Source of the DNA: an uncultured Lachnospiraceae bacterium
GTDB lineage: Bacteria; Bacillota; Clostridia; Lachnospirales; Lachnospiraceae
Reading direction: 5' to 3'
Assembly: GCA_910577955.1 (NCBI GenBank)
Contig: CAJTNC010000008.1
Location: forward strand, 51,802 to 115,801
Length of the DNA: 64,000 nt
Positions 1 to 8,343 of the stretch are shown here, piece by piece. The translations under genes were made by a program, and so were the position numbers. A model generated the notes under the pieces. It was not told the DNA's origin. It saw only the letters and a program-made list of their open reading frames with translations, and made no database searches. The number at the start of each line of letters is the position of its first letter. Position 1 is the stretch's first letter.

Positions 1-884
1 CGATCTTCACCGATTTGATTCTGCCCGACGAGAGCGTGGCCGTCTGCGGCGAGATAGTAAGCGCCAGTCTCATCCGTAAGCCAGCCGGTGTTCATGCGTC
101 CCAGCGCATCCATATGATAGCGAGCGTTATTATAGTCCACCCAGCCGAACTGGATGCGGTAATTATTGTAGAAATAGGTGTGTTCACCGCGCTGTGCGAA
201 TCCCACGGGAATAATCAGATTATGGTAATCTTTGTACATATAGTTGATATCCACATCGCCGGCAATGCCCGGGATCCGGCCGGTGCAGGATGCCTGCCAG
301 ATGGCATGTCCGGGAATCGCGCAGTAAGTGTTGTACTGAGCGATCCAGATATCATAGCGCAGATCCGGCGTAATATTCTTTTTATAAAAATTCGTTCCGG
401 TATAAACGATCGGATGGTAGCCTGCGGATGCAATGACGTCGCAGAAAGCGTTGCACATAGCGGTTATCGTGGCCGGATCGAGCTTGTTGTATACTTTATC
501 TTCCACGTCGAAAGCAACGGGGAAGTTGATGTTAAAGTTTTCGATCCACTGTAAAACCAGTTGGGCTTCATTGACGGCGGCCTCCACGCTGTCCGCGTAA
601 GAGTAGATGTAGACGCCGGTGCGGATGCCTGCGGCCTGCGCGCCCATTACATTGGCTGCAAAATAGGGGTCGATGCCGCTCTTGGTGCTGCCGACCTTGA
701 TAAAGGTATAGGAAACGCCGGAAGAGGGAACGGCGGCCCAGTCGATCGCGCCCTGATATTTGGAGACATCAATGCCGAGTTCCGCCGCGTTGGCAGGAAC
801 GGATGATGACAGGGAAAGCGCGGCAGCCAGACTTAAGGCAACAGCAGTTTTCAGGAAACGTTGTAATTTCTTGTGTTTTGTCAT
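1..884 (-). CDS. Secreted GH25 lysozyme with C-terminal wall-binding repeats (3' end outside window)
   Basis: Read on the minus strand from ATG at 884, after an AAGGAGA ribosome site near 891-898, and open to the window edge (at least 294 codons). It begins with a signal peptide (charged start MTKHKK, hydrophobic core, ANA cleavage region). The mature part starts LGIDVSKYQGAIDW and has FDVED, the GH25 acidic catalytic motif, so it should cleave the beta-1,4 MurNAc-GlcNAc bond of peptidoglycan outside the cell. After the catalytic domain come aromatic/Gly repeats (YYNNYRIQFGW, MNTGWLTDETGAYYL) like choline-binding-type cell-wall repeats. It is divergent from the VanG-type ligase gene. Lysozyme and wall-binding assignment is firm; true length is unknown because the C-terminus lies outside. 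Confidence 0.88.
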   Translation of the reverse strand, partial: MTKHKKLQRFLKTAVALSLAAALSLSSSVPANAAELGIDVSKYQGAIDWAAVPSSGVSYTFIKVGSTKSGIDPYFAANVMGAQAAGIRTGVYIYSYADSVEAAVNEAQLVLQWIENFNINFPVAFDVEDKVYNKLDPATITAMCNAFCDVIASAGYHPIVYTGTNFYKKNITPDLRYDIWIAQYNTYCAIPGHAIWQASCTGRIPGIAGDVDINYMYKDYHNLIIPVGFAQRGEHTYFYNNYRIQFGWVDYNNARYHMDALGRMNTGWLTDETGAYYLAADGHALVGQNQIGED

Positions 885-1031
885 GCGAGATCTCCTTAGT
901 ATAAATTTGGTCAATATGTAGCTGTTTTTCACGGTGCGCTGTCTGCGCGAAAAAACTGTGATAATATTTTGAACCCTGTTTGTATCCGGATTGTATCTTT
1001 CACACTACCGGATAAAGTGTAACATATTTTT

Positions 1032-1083
1032 TTTGTCCGGGCAAGGGGGAGGTTCGGACAAACCTACAGAGCTCCGGACAAAC
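1032..1083. promoter_or_regulatory. Three CGGACAAA(C) boxes between the lysozyme and vanG-type genes
   Basis: The 368-bp divergent spacer (885-1252) has no gene. It carries TTTGTCCG at 1032-1039 (inverted) and CGGACAAAC at 1055-1063 and 1075-1083, the two direct copies being exactly 20 bp apart. Two direct boxes at a two-turn spacing resemble a response-regulator site, but no regulator is identified. I could not place a convincing -35/-10 pair for either flanking gene. Confidence 0.3.
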
Positions 1084-1252
1084 TCGGGCGGGTGCTTCGG
1101 AATGAGGGGCATCTCTTCATACAAACTTAATATTGTCTTAGAGAAATATTAGGGAGATGTTAAACGCCTGTTTAAGTATGAAAAGCTCTTGTCTGTTAAA
1201 ATAGATGTCAGACAGGAACTTTTTGCAGGATACGGAAAAAGGAGAAGGAAGA

Positions 1253-2350
1253 ATGAAAATGAGACAGGATAATAAAAAAGATGAGAAAATCGTCCTCATG
1301 CCGGAACACCCGAAAAAAGTGGCGGTGCTGTTTGGGGGTCGTTCACCGGAGTATGGTGTTTCACTGCAGTCTGCGGCCGCAGTAATCAGCCATATGGATA
1401 GGAAAAAATATGAGCCGGTACCGGTCGGCATTACACACACGGGAGACTGGTTTTATTATGGAGGAGATACCGAAAAGATTGCGGAGGATACTTGGTGTCA
1501 AGGTGGAGACTGCATCCCTGTGACTGTGTCTTTCGGCCGAAGCAGACCGGGGCTTTTATTGTTGAAAAAAGACGCTGCGGAACTGATGGAGATCGACGGG
1601 GTACTGCCGATCTTGCACGGGAAGAACGGCGAGGACGGCACGGTGCAGGGGGTATTTGAACTGGCGGGGATCCCGGTAGCGGGATGCGGTATTTTGTCTT
1701 CAGCACTATGTATGGATAAGGAAAGAGCTCATCGGTTGGTAAAGGAGTCGGGAGTGCGGGTGCCGCTGTCCTATGTGTGCAGTAAGGATACGGATGCAGA
1801 GATTGCTTTCGGATGGGCGGAGGAACTGGGCTATCCGCTCTTTGTAAAACCGGTGAAAGCGGGGTCATCTTACGGAATCACAAAGGTGATTGACAGGGAC
1901 GGGCTTTGCGCCGCGATGAAACTGGCATTTCTCTATGATGACAGGATCATTCTGGAGGAGTGCATCTCAGGGTTTGAGGTGGGCTGTGCGGTGATGGGAA
2001 CACAGAAATTGACAGTGGGGGAAGTGGATGAGATCGAACTGTCGGAGGGATTTTTTGATTTCACGGAAAAGTATTCGTTAAAAACTTCCGCAATCCATGT
2101 GCCGGCAAGGATTCCGCGGGAGACAGCGAAAGAGGTAAAGAGGACGGCAAAAATGATTTATAAAGCTTTGGACTGTAATGGATTTGCGCGGGTGGATATG
2201 TTTTTGACAAAAGAAAGGGAGATCGTTTTCAATGAAGTCAATACGATTCCCGGCTTTACCGAGCACAGCAGATTTCCCGGTATGTTTAGAGCCGCCGGAA
2301 TTTCATTTGAAGAGATTATTTCGACCATTCTGAAAGAGGCACTGGTCTGA
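1253..2350 (+). CDS. vanG: VanG-type D-alanine:D-serine ligase
   Basis: 365-residue ATP-grasp ligase joining D-Ala to a second D-amino acid for the peptidoglycan stem. The ATG at 1253 is preferred over 1205 because GGAGAAGG lies just upstream (1241-1248). Landmarks: KVAVLFGGRSPEYGVSLQSA at the N-terminus, LHGKNGEDGTVQG, SALCMDKERAH, KAGSSYGITKV, and the C-terminal NEVNTIPGFTEHS metal/phosphate segment. The omega-loop carries EKY (FFDFTEKYSLK), as in D-Ser-type VanC/E/G ligases, and the whole protein closely follows VanG as I remember it. The next gene encodes a VanT-type serine racemase, which supports D-Ser as second substrate. The usual companions VanXY, VanR and VanS are not in the window. 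Family is firm; D-Ser preference is inferred. Confidence 0.87.
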   Translation: MKMRQDNKKDEKIVLMPEHPKKVAVLFGGRSPEYGVSLQSAAAVISHMDRKKYEPVPVGITHTGDWFYYGGDTEKIAEDTWCQGGDCIPVTVSFGRSRPGLLLLKKDAAELMEIDGVLPILHGKNGEDGTVQGVFELAGIPVAGCGILSSALCMDKERAHRLVKESGVRVPLSYVCSKDTDAEIAFGWAEELGYPLFVKPVKAGSSYGITKVIDRDGLCAAMKLAFLYDDRIILEECISGFEVGCAVMGTQKLTVGEVDEIELSEGFFDFTEKYSLKTSAIHVPARIPRETAKEVKRTAKMIYKALDCNGFARVDMFLTKEREIVFNEVNTIPGFTEHSRFPGMFRAAGISFEEIISTILKEALV

Positions 2351-2383
2351 GAAAGCAAAAGAACAGGGAAAGTGAGAGAATAG

Positions 2384-4597
2384 ATGGCACAGAGAGAAAA
2401 GATGCAACCGAGAAACCAAAGAGAGCGGTTCACGAGACTGGACCAGTTTAAGATGATGGCGGCATTTATGGTGACAGCGATCCACACGTCGCCTCTTGCA
2501 GATATAAGCACAAAGACGGATTTCATTTTCACAAGAGTGATCGCAAGGACAGCGGTGCCTTTTTTCTTCATGGTGACAGGGTATTTTCTGCTGCCTCAGT
2601 ATCTGTTCGGGCATTCTATGGACAGGAGACCCCTTGTGCGGGCGTTAAAAAAGCATTTGCTTTTGTATCTGACGGCGATTTTGCTTTATTTGCCGGTGAA
2701 CCTGTATGCCGGACAGTTTAAAGAGTTGTCGGCGGGCAGTTTTTTGCGTCTGCTTTTGGTTGACGGAACATTTTATCATCTGTGGTATCTGCCGGCGGCA
2801 GTGACAGGTGTTTTGCTTGTCTGGTTTCTGGGGATGAGATTGCCTTTTGGTGTATTGACGGCGGTCTCTCTTATGCTATATGGAGTGGGACTGTTTGGGG
2901 ACAGTTACTATGGACTGACGGCGCAGGCGCCGCTTTTTAAAAAGATGTACGATGCAGTCTTTTTGGTTTCCGCTTACACGAGAAACGGTCTCTTTTATGC
3001 TCCGCTTTTTCTTGTGATGGGGGCGGGGATCCATGAAGTACATGAGAAAGCAGAGCGAAAAATTGCGTTGCCAGATAAAAAGCGTGCGTCGAAAAGTCTT
3101 GTGCTGTGCGGGATGGGGTTTGTGTTATCTTTCGGACTTATGGCGGCGGAGGCTTTGACGCTTCGCAAACTGAATCTGCAGAGACATGACAGTATGTATG
3201 TGATGCTGCCGTCTGTGATGTTTTTTTTGTTTCAATTGTTGTCAGCGGAAAGGCAGTCTGGAAGGAAGAGGCTTAGAGAGATTCCATTGTACATTTATTT
3301 GATCCATCCTCTCTGTATCATTCTGGTGCGGGGAGCGGCAAAGACTGTGGGGCTGGAAGGTCTGTTTGTGGAGAATTCTTTGATACACTATCTTGCAGTC
3401 TGCATAGTGTCCTGCGGGGGAGCCTGCATCATTGCGGCGGCAGCTCAAAGGCTTAGGGTTCGGAGAGGGACTTTGGGAAAGGAAAATTATGAAAAGGGGC
3501 GGGCGTGGATTGAACTGAGCAGGAAAAATCTTGCAAAAAATGTGGAGTTTCTGCAATCTCTTCTGATATCCGGGCAGCAGCTCATGCCTGTCCTCAAGGC
3601 CGATGCCTATGGGCATGGAGCGGTTTTGATCGCGGGAGAATTGCAGAAGTTGGGAATAGGGGCGTTCTGTGTAGCCTGTGCTGCGGAGGGAGTACAGTTA
3701 AGGAAGAATGGAATAACAGGTGATATTTTAATATTGGGCTACACGCATCCTAAGGATTTTCCTCTGCTGCAGAAATATCGTCTTATCCAGACTGTAGTGG
3801 ACTACAATTATGGAAAAGTATTGAATCTCAGTGTGCGCCGCGGCGGCAGGATAAGAGTTCATGTAAAGATCGATACCGGTATGCACAGACTGGGGGAGCG
3901 TGCGGAAAAAACAAAGGAGATCAGTAAGATATTCCGGCTGAGCAATCTGAAAGTGGAGGGGATCTACACGCATCTGTGTGCGGGCGAGACGCGCAGGCCG
4001 GAAGATATGGCATTTACAAAGCGGCAGGCGCTGCTCTTTTATGAAGCTGCAGAGCAAATAAAAAGTCAGGGGTATACCGGTTTGAAAGCACATTTGCTGG
4101 CAAGCTGCGGACTGCTTAATTACCCTGAATTGGGCGGGGATTTTGTGAGAGTAGGAATCGCTCTCTACGGACTGCCGGAGGGTGGGGGAGTGTCTTGTCT
4201 TCCGGTACTTTCTCTGCGGGCGAGAATCGCCGCCGTGAAAGAGGTGTATCCGGGGGAGGGTGTGGGTTACGGGTGGGATTATGTGGCGGAAGATGTCAGG
4301 AAAATAGCGGTTCTCGCCATCGGATACGGGGATGGGCTGTACAGGAGTCTCTCTGAGAGGGGAGGCAGAGTGCTGATACACGGGATTAGTGCGCCTGTGG
4401 TGGGGCGGATCTGTATGGATCAGATGATGGTGGATATCACGGAAGTTCCGGATGTGAGGGAAGGGGAGAGCGCTACAGTGATAGGGCGAGAGGGAGATCA
4501 GGAGATTACGGTCTATGAACTGGCGGAAAAAGCGGGAACCATCGCCAATGAGGTTTTCAGCAGACTGGGAGGAAGGCTGCTGAGAATTGTCGTATGA
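2384..4597 (+). CDS. vanT: VanT-type membrane serine racemase (acyltransferase-like membrane domain fused to alanine racemase)
   Basis: 737 residues in two halves. Residues about 15-365 form a multi-pass membrane domain of the acyltransferase-3 type (RLDQFKMMAAFMVTAIHTSP, then VPFFFMVTGYFLL), thought in VanT to import or bind L-Ser. Residues about 370-737 form a fold-type III alanine racemase domain: AWIELSRKNL, PLP lysine at about residue 405 in VLKADAYGHG, HVKIDTGMHRLG, GVGYGWDY with the candidate catalytic Tyr, and GRICMDQMMVDIT. The fusion is characteristic of VanT, which makes D-Ser from L-Ser. It starts 33 bp after the ligase stop, so the two form one unit: racemase supplies D-Ser, ligase uses it. 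Convergent with the next gene. Confidence 0.88.
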   Translation: MAQREKMQPRNQRERFTRLDQFKMMAAFMVTAIHTSPLADISTKTDFIFTRVIARTAVPFFFMVTGYFLLPQYLFGHSMDRRPLVRALKKHLLLYLTAILLYLPVNLYAGQFKELSAGSFLRLLLVDGTFYHLWYLPAAVTGVLLVWFLGMRLPFGVLTAVSLMLYGVGLFGDSYYGLTAQAPLFKKMYDAVFLVSAYTRNGLFYAPLFLVMGAGIHEVHEKAERKIALPDKKRASKSLVLCGMGFVLSFGLMAAEALTLRKLNLQRHDSMYVMLPSVMFFLFQLLSAERQSGRKRLREIPLYIYLIHPLCIILVRGAAKTVGLEGLFVENSLIHYLAVCIVSCGGACIIAAAAQRLRVRRGTLGKENYEKGRAWIELSRKNLAKNVEFLQSLLISGQQLMPVLKADAYGHGAVLIAGELQKLGIGAFCVACAAEGVQLRKNGITGDILILGYTHPKDFPLLQKYRLIQTVVDYNYGKVLNLSVRRGGRIRVHVKIDTGMHRLGERAEKTKEISKIFRLSNLKVEGIYTHLCAGETRRPEDMAFTKRQALLFYEAAEQIKSQGYTGLKAHLLASCGLLNYPELGGDFVRVGIALYGLPEGGGVSCLPVLSLRARIAAVKEVYPGEGVGYGWDYVAEDVRKIAVLAIGYGDGLYRSLSERGGRVLIHGISAPVVGRICMDQMMVDITEVPDVREGESATVIGREGDQEITVYELAEKAGTIANEVFSRLGGRLLRIVV

Positions 4598-4624
4598 TAT
4601 ATTCCGGCGAAGGGACATCCGCAG

Positions 4625-5467
4625 TCACTGATTGTCCTGCTGATGGAATTTGGAGAAGGGAGCGGTTTCCTGAAAAACATTGTAGGAGTGTGTATCCTCG
4701 TTCAAAAAGTTTAAAAAGATGATGTCAAACAGCATCAGAATAAAGATCTCTCTCGTGATGGTGTCATGGTTTGCCAGAAGATTAGTTTTCGGGATCAGAA
4801 AAGTGAGATCCGCGTAGGCAGAACACAGAGAGTTCTCGTAATTTGATACCAGAACAATATAGCTGTCGTTTTCGACGATCTTACTGATGGCGTCAGCCAG
4901 AATCTGATGGGCGCCGGACAGCGTGAGAATAATAAAGACATCCTCCTCTTTGGCCAGACTCGCAAACAGTTTCAATGTGTCATAGTTGTCGATGACCCTC
5001 ACATCCAGTCCAAGAAGCGTATATTTGTGCCCAATGATCTCGGCTGTGTTTTTATTCAGATCCATCCCGGCAATATAGATTCGACTCGCCTTTAACATTC
5101 GCTCTCTAAGCATATCGATGTATTCCGGTTTTGTAAATTTAAAGAGTGTTTCCGTCAGGAGATTGTACTCCTGAAGGAGGGAAGTGTAGGAATTATGGCT
5201 GATGATCGTCTGTTCTTTATTCAGCTCGTTTTGGAGCATGAACTTGAATTCATTCAAACCGGAAAATCCTACTTTTTGTGCAAATCTTATAATACTGGCA
5301 TCGGATACGCCGATCTGCGTAGCCAGATTCTGAGCGCTGCAGGAGACAAATTCCTCCGTGTGGTTTTTGATATACTGCACAACCTTCCAATCTGTTTTTG
5401 TGAATTGATTTGACATGCCTTCTATCCGTGACATAACAGAAAACAGGCCGTTTTGCTGCTTTTTCAT
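4625..5467 (-). CDS. RpiR/MurR-family transcriptional regulator of the glucosaminate operon
   Basis: 280 residues starting MKKQQNGLFSV at 5467, with AAGGAGC 11 nt upstream; a start 22 codons earlier has no comparable ribosome site. The N-terminal RpiR helix-turn-helix is visible (KTDWKVVQYIKNHTEEF, then ATQIGVSDASIIRFAQKVGF), followed by a SIS sugar-phosphate binding domain (ASRIYIAGMDLNKNTAEII, VFIILTLSGAHQ). RpiR proteins sense phosphosugars. It is transcribed away from the PTS/DgaEF operon, and two palindromes lie between them, so it probably responds to glucosaminate-6-phosphate or a product. Regulator class is certain; effector and sign of regulation are inferred. Confidence 0.85.
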   Translation of the reverse strand: MKKQQNGLFSVMSRIEGMSNQFTKTDWKVVQYIKNHTEEFVSCSAQNLATQIGVSDASIIRFAQKVGFSGLNEFKFMLQNELNKEQTIISHNSYTSLLQEYNLLTETLFKFTKPEYIDMLRERMLKASRIYIAGMDLNKNTAEIIGHKYTLLGLDVRVIDNYDTLKLFASLAKEEDVFIILTLSGAHQILADAISKIVENDSYIVLVSNYENSLCSAYADLTFLIPKTNLLANHDTITREIFILMLFDIIFLNFLNEDTHSYNVFQETAPFSKFHQQDNQ

Positions 5468-5574
5468 TTCTATTTGTGCTCCTTTTAAAATGCTTTCTTT
5501 ATTCCTCATCCAGCATATCACATAGCATAACATAAAAAAGCAAATTGTTCAAAGAGTTTTACTGAACAAAAAAA

Positions 5575-5588
5575 TGTAGCAAACTACA
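5575..5588. promoter_or_regulatory. Putative RpiR operator 1 (TGTAG-N4-CTACA)
   Basis: Perfect inverted repeat TGTAG CAAA CTACA about 110 bp upstream of the regulator start. Its core matches the longer palindrome at 5634-5653, so both are probably bound by the same dimer. Position suggests autoregulation. Confidence 0.55.
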
Positions 5589-5623
5589 AAAATGTGCACT
5601 TTCAACAAACTTATACTACGGCA

Positions 5624-5653
5624 TTGAAAATGCAATTGTAGTATGCTACAATT
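5624..5653 (+). promoter_or_regulatory. Sigma-A promoter and overlapping RpiR operator 2 for the glucosaminate operon
   Basis: TTGAAA (5624-5629), a 17-bp spacer and TACAAT (5647-5652) form a good housekeeping promoter for the PTS operon. A perfect palindrome with 8-bp arms, AATTGTAG-TATG-CTACAATT (5634-5653), covers the spacer and -10 box, so a bound regulator would block RNA polymerase. No sigma-54 -24/-12 element is visible, unlike the Salmonella dga operon. Confidence 0.65.
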
Positions 5654-5717
5654 TGCTTGCAGCATTGAAATGGCCGTTTCGTGATTGTGAATACAAATAA
5701 ATCGAAGGAGAAAAGAC

Positions 5718-6134
5718 GTGAACGAGAAACCTCAGATCTTATTATTGACCCATGGCGGCTGGGGTATGTCATTGGTAAAAGGAGTGCGGATGATTCTCGG
5801 TACAGTGGATTTTGTGAGCGAGGTCGCGCTGCTGCCCGAAATGACTTTGCCGGAATATCTGGGAAAGGTGAAAGCCGAAGCGGAAAAAATGCCGGAGGGA
5901 TCCCTGATTCTGACGGATGTTTTCGGCGGAACCACTACAAATGTCGGAGCAAGACTCGGAAGAGACTTGGGAATAAAGGTATACTCCGGTCTGAATGCCC
6001 CCATGCTTTTGGAGGCATGTTCACAGATTGCCTTTACCGGGACGCTTGATATGGAAGGCGTTCTTGCGTCAGGGCAGGAAGCTGTAAAGGATGTTGTTGA
6101 AGAAGTAGTAAAAGCGTTGAATAAGGAGAAATAG
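5718..6134 (+). CDS. dgaA: PTS system mannose-family EIIA component (D-glucosaminate type)
   Basis: 138 residues beginning at a GTG codon with AAGGAG 7 nt upstream (5705-5710). The N-terminal LLLTHGGWGMSLVKG holds the His that takes phosphate from HPr; ILTDVFGGTTTNVGARLG is the typical mannose-class EIIA-Man segment. It is a soluble cytoplasmic protein that passes phosphate to the EIIB encoded 2 bp downstream. First gene of a six-gene unit (EIIA, B, C, D, DgaE, DgaF). Substrate comes from the two downstream enzymes, since EIIA-Man domains alone do not reveal it. Confidence 0.86.
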   Translation: MNEKPQILLLTHGGWGMSLVKGVRMILGTVDFVSEVALLPEMTLPEYLGKVKAEAEKMPEGSLILTDVFGGTTTNVGARLGRDLGIKVYSGLNAPMLLEACSQIAFTGTLDMEGVLASGQEAVKDVVEEVVKALNKEK

Positions 6135-6136
6135 GT

Positions 6137-6625
6137 ATGGCAGAAATTGTATTGTGCAGAATTGACAGCAGGCTGATCCACGGGCAGGTTATGACAAAAT
6201 GGGTAAATCAGTCCCAGGCGAACAAGATCGTGGTGGTGAGCGACGAATTGGCGGCTGATGAGTTTATGCTTGAGATCTATCTGCTTTCCGCTCCGGCCGG
6301 TGTCAAGGTGGAATGTTACGGGATCGAAGAGACGATACAGCGTTTCAATGAAAATCAATTTGAAAGCGGCAGAGTCCTGCTTCTTCTTCCGGACTTAAAG
6401 TCCATGAAGCGGGTGTATGACGGAGGCGTTTTGGTTTCACTGATTCAGGTGGGAGGTCTCGGCGGTGCGCCGAACAGAAAGGTAGTGTTCCAGAATATCA
6501 CGCTGGATGATCCGGATGTGGAGATTCTGGAGTATTTGCAGGGCAAAGGGGTTGACATCATCTTCCAGACGATCCCGGAGGATACCCCCATGAAATTTGA
6601 TGAAATACTAAAGAAATATCGTTAA
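6137..6625 (+). CDS. dgaB: PTS system mannose-family EIIB component (D-glucosaminate type)
   Basis: 162 residues of the EIIB Man/Fru/Sor class. IVLCRIDSRLIHGQVMTKW contains the conserved His that receives phosphate from EIIA and hands it to the incoming sugar; the C-terminal GVDIIFQTIPEDTPMKFDEI is also typical. Cytoplasmic, docking on the EIIC-EIID membrane pair. It follows the EIIA stop by 2 bp, so the two are probably translationally coupled. Confidence 0.88.
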   Translation: MAEIVLCRIDSRLIHGQVMTKWVNQSQANKIVVVSDELAADEFMLEIYLLSAPAGVKVECYGIEETIQRFNENQFESGRVLLLLPDLKSMKRVYDGGVLVSLIQVGGLGGAPNRKVVFQNITLDDPDVEILEYLQGKGVDIIFQTIPEDTPMKFDEILKKYR

Positions 6626-6651
6626 AATACCAAACAAAAAGGAGAGATGAC

Positions 6652-7401
6652 ATGAGTGTTTTAGGAGTAGCAATCTTTATGGGCTGTTATTACTGGTTTT
6701 GCAGACTTCGCTTTGGTTACACTTTTTCTTCTGCATTATTACAGCCGGTTACGATCGCAGTGTTCGTTGGTTTGATAACGGGTGATATGAAAAATGCCAT
6801 GATGATAGGTGCGGGGCTTCAGCTGGTGTACATGGGCGTGACGTCCACACCCGGCGGAAATGTTCCGAGTGATCCGGCGCTGGCAGGCTGTATCGCCATT
6901 CCTTTGGGTGTGGCGGCTGGGATGAATCCGCAGACGGCCATCGCGTTGGCGATTCCTTTCGGAGTGCTGGGCGTATTTGTAGATCAGCTCAGAAGAACAA
7001 CAAACGCTGTCTGGGTACATATGGCTGACCGCTATGCGGAGAATGCGGATACAAAAGGTATTATGAGAGCGGCGTTTGTCTATCCCGCGATTGCCGGTTT
7101 TATTATTCGTTTCCCGATCGTGTTTGTGATCGATTATTTTGGCGTAACCGTGGCGCAGAAACTGATCGACATACTGCCGGCATGGCTGTCTCATTCCTTT
7201 GAGATCATGGGAGGCATTCTTCCGGCGTTAGGGTTTGCGATCACACTGACCGTGATCGGAAAAAAGAGCCTGATCCCCTTCTTTATTGCAGGTTTCTTTG
7301 CAGTTATTTACCTTGGACTGGACACCATGGCAGTTGCGATCTTTGCGACTTGCATCGCGCTGCTGCTCAATCTGTTTAAACTGAAAGAAGAGGAGGTATA
7401 A
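6652..7401 (+). CDS. dgaC: PTS system mannose-family EIIC permease (D-glucosaminate type)
   Basis: 249 residues, almost entirely hydrophobic, of the EIIC sorbose/mannose permease family. Typical features are LLQPVTIAVFVGLITGDMKN, GAGLQLVYMGVTSTPGGNVPSDPALAG and AIPFGVLGVFVDQLRR. With EIID it forms the membrane channel for the sugar that EIIB phosphorylates. GGAGAG precedes the ATG, and the EIID gene follows after 5 bp. Confidence 0.9.
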   Translation: MSVLGVAIFMGCYYWFCRLRFGYTFSSALLQPVTIAVFVGLITGDMKNAMMIGAGLQLVYMGVTSTPGGNVPSDPALAGCIAIPLGVAAGMNPQTAIALAIPFGVLGVFVDQLRRTTNAVWVHMADRYAENADTKGIMRAAFVYPAIAGFIIRFPIVFVIDYFGVTVAQKLIDILPAWLSHSFEIMGGILPALGFAITLTVIGKKSLIPFFIAGFFAVIYLGLDTMAVAIFATCIALLLNLFKLKEEEV

Positions 7402-7406
7402 GTACG

Positions 7407-8240
7407 ATGGGAGAGGCAAAGACAAATCAGCCGGCAAAGCTGACAAAAAAAGATATTACAAAATCCATGTGGATCTATTATGCGGGTGCGGAGCTTTCTA
7501 ACTCCTATGAGAGACTTCAGAGTCTTGTATTCTGCGCTTCCATGACCCCGATCCTGAAAAAATTGTATACGACCGACGAGGAACTGAGTGCAGCGTTAAA
7601 ACGTCATCTGGTATTTTTCAACACGGAGGGGATATTGGGCGCTATCATTCAGGGTATCGTTATCTCCATGGAGGAGCAGAAAGCAAACGGTGAAAGCATC
7701 ACGGACGATGCAATCACAGGCATCAAAACCGGATTGATGGGGCCTGTGGCAGGTATGGGAGACGCGATCATCTGGGCGGCGGTCATGCCGATCATTTTCT
7801 CCATTTTCCTTCCGTTTGCCTCAAACGGTTCGGCGCTGGGCGGCATCATGCCATTGATCTTATATCCGCTCAGCACGATCCTTATCTCTTATTATCTGAT
7901 CCATAACGGGTATACGTTAGGTAAAAAGTCCATTGTCTCGCTGCTGCACGGCGGGCGCATGAAGAATATTATTTTTACGGCCAATGTCATAGGACTTACG
8001 ATGATGGGAGCACTGTCCGCAAGTTACATCACGCTGAGCACGCCTCTGCAATTCAGTTTTTCCGGAGGTAGCACGATCGTTTTGCAGGATGTGTTAAATC
8101 TGATCGTTCCGGGGCTTCTTCCGCTGGCGGCCGTGTTCACCATTTACGCTTACTTGAAAAAGAAGGGGCCTCACTACACAAAGATCCTTCTGACGGTAGT
8201 AGTTGTCTCTATTATTACATCTCTGCTGGGGATCTTTTAG
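7407..8240 (+). CDS. dgaD: PTS system mannose-family EIID component (D-glucosaminate type)
   Basis: 277 residues of the EIID Man/Fru/Sor family. The N-terminal soluble part contains LTKKDITKSMWIYYAGAELSNSYERLQSL and TEGILGAIIQGIVISMEEQ; the middle GIKTGLMGPVAGMGDAIIWA is diagnostic, and the C-terminus is membrane-spanning. AGGAGG lies upstream of the ATG. EIID exists only in mannose-class PTS and completes the transporter. A 103-bp gap with a strong hairpin separates it from the catabolic genes. Confidence 0.9.
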   Translation: MGEAKTNQPAKLTKKDITKSMWIYYAGAELSNSYERLQSLVFCASMTPILKKLYTTDEELSAALKRHLVFFNTEGILGAIIQGIVISMEEQKANGESITDDAITGIKTGLMGPVAGMGDAIIWAAVMPIIFSIFLPFASNGSALGGIMPLILYPLSTILISYYLIHNGYTLGKKSIVSLLHGGRMKNIIFTANVIGLTMMGALSASYITLSTPLQFSFSGGSTIVLQDVLNLIVPGLLPLAAVFTIYAYLKKKGPHYTKILLTVVVVSIITSLLGIF

Positions 8241-8295
8241 CGGGGAGCAGGTGTTGAGGAAGCAGTAGTTTTAATATTATTGAGCTGATATAAAA

Positions 8296-8327
8296 GTCCG
8301 TTTCGGCAGTTTTTTGCTGAAACGGAC
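8296..8327 (+). other. Stem-loop between transporter and catabolic genes
   Basis: Arms 8296-8308 (GTCCGTTTCGGCA) and 8315-8327 (TGCTGAAACGGAC) pair over 13 bp with one G-U and a 6-nt T-rich loop. No U-run follows, so it is not a standard terminator. It ends 16 nt before the dgaE ATG, close to its weak ribosome site, so it could stabilise the transcript end or tune DgaE translation. Confidence 0.5.
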
Positions 8328-8343
8328 GGATGGGAATAAAAAA

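Noticed and set aside
15..554. Long plus-strand frame opposite the lysozyme gene
   Set aside because: It is antisense to a clear GH25 protein with signal peptide and ribosome site; its own translation has no recognisable domain.
3728..4618. 296-codon minus-strand frame inside vanT
   Set aside because: Lies opposite the alanine-racemase domain; high GC third positions make antisense frames long.
8314..8343. TTG start for DgaE at 8314
   Set aside because: Lies in the loop/right arm of a hairpin and lacks a ribosome site; ATG 8344 fits family N-termini.
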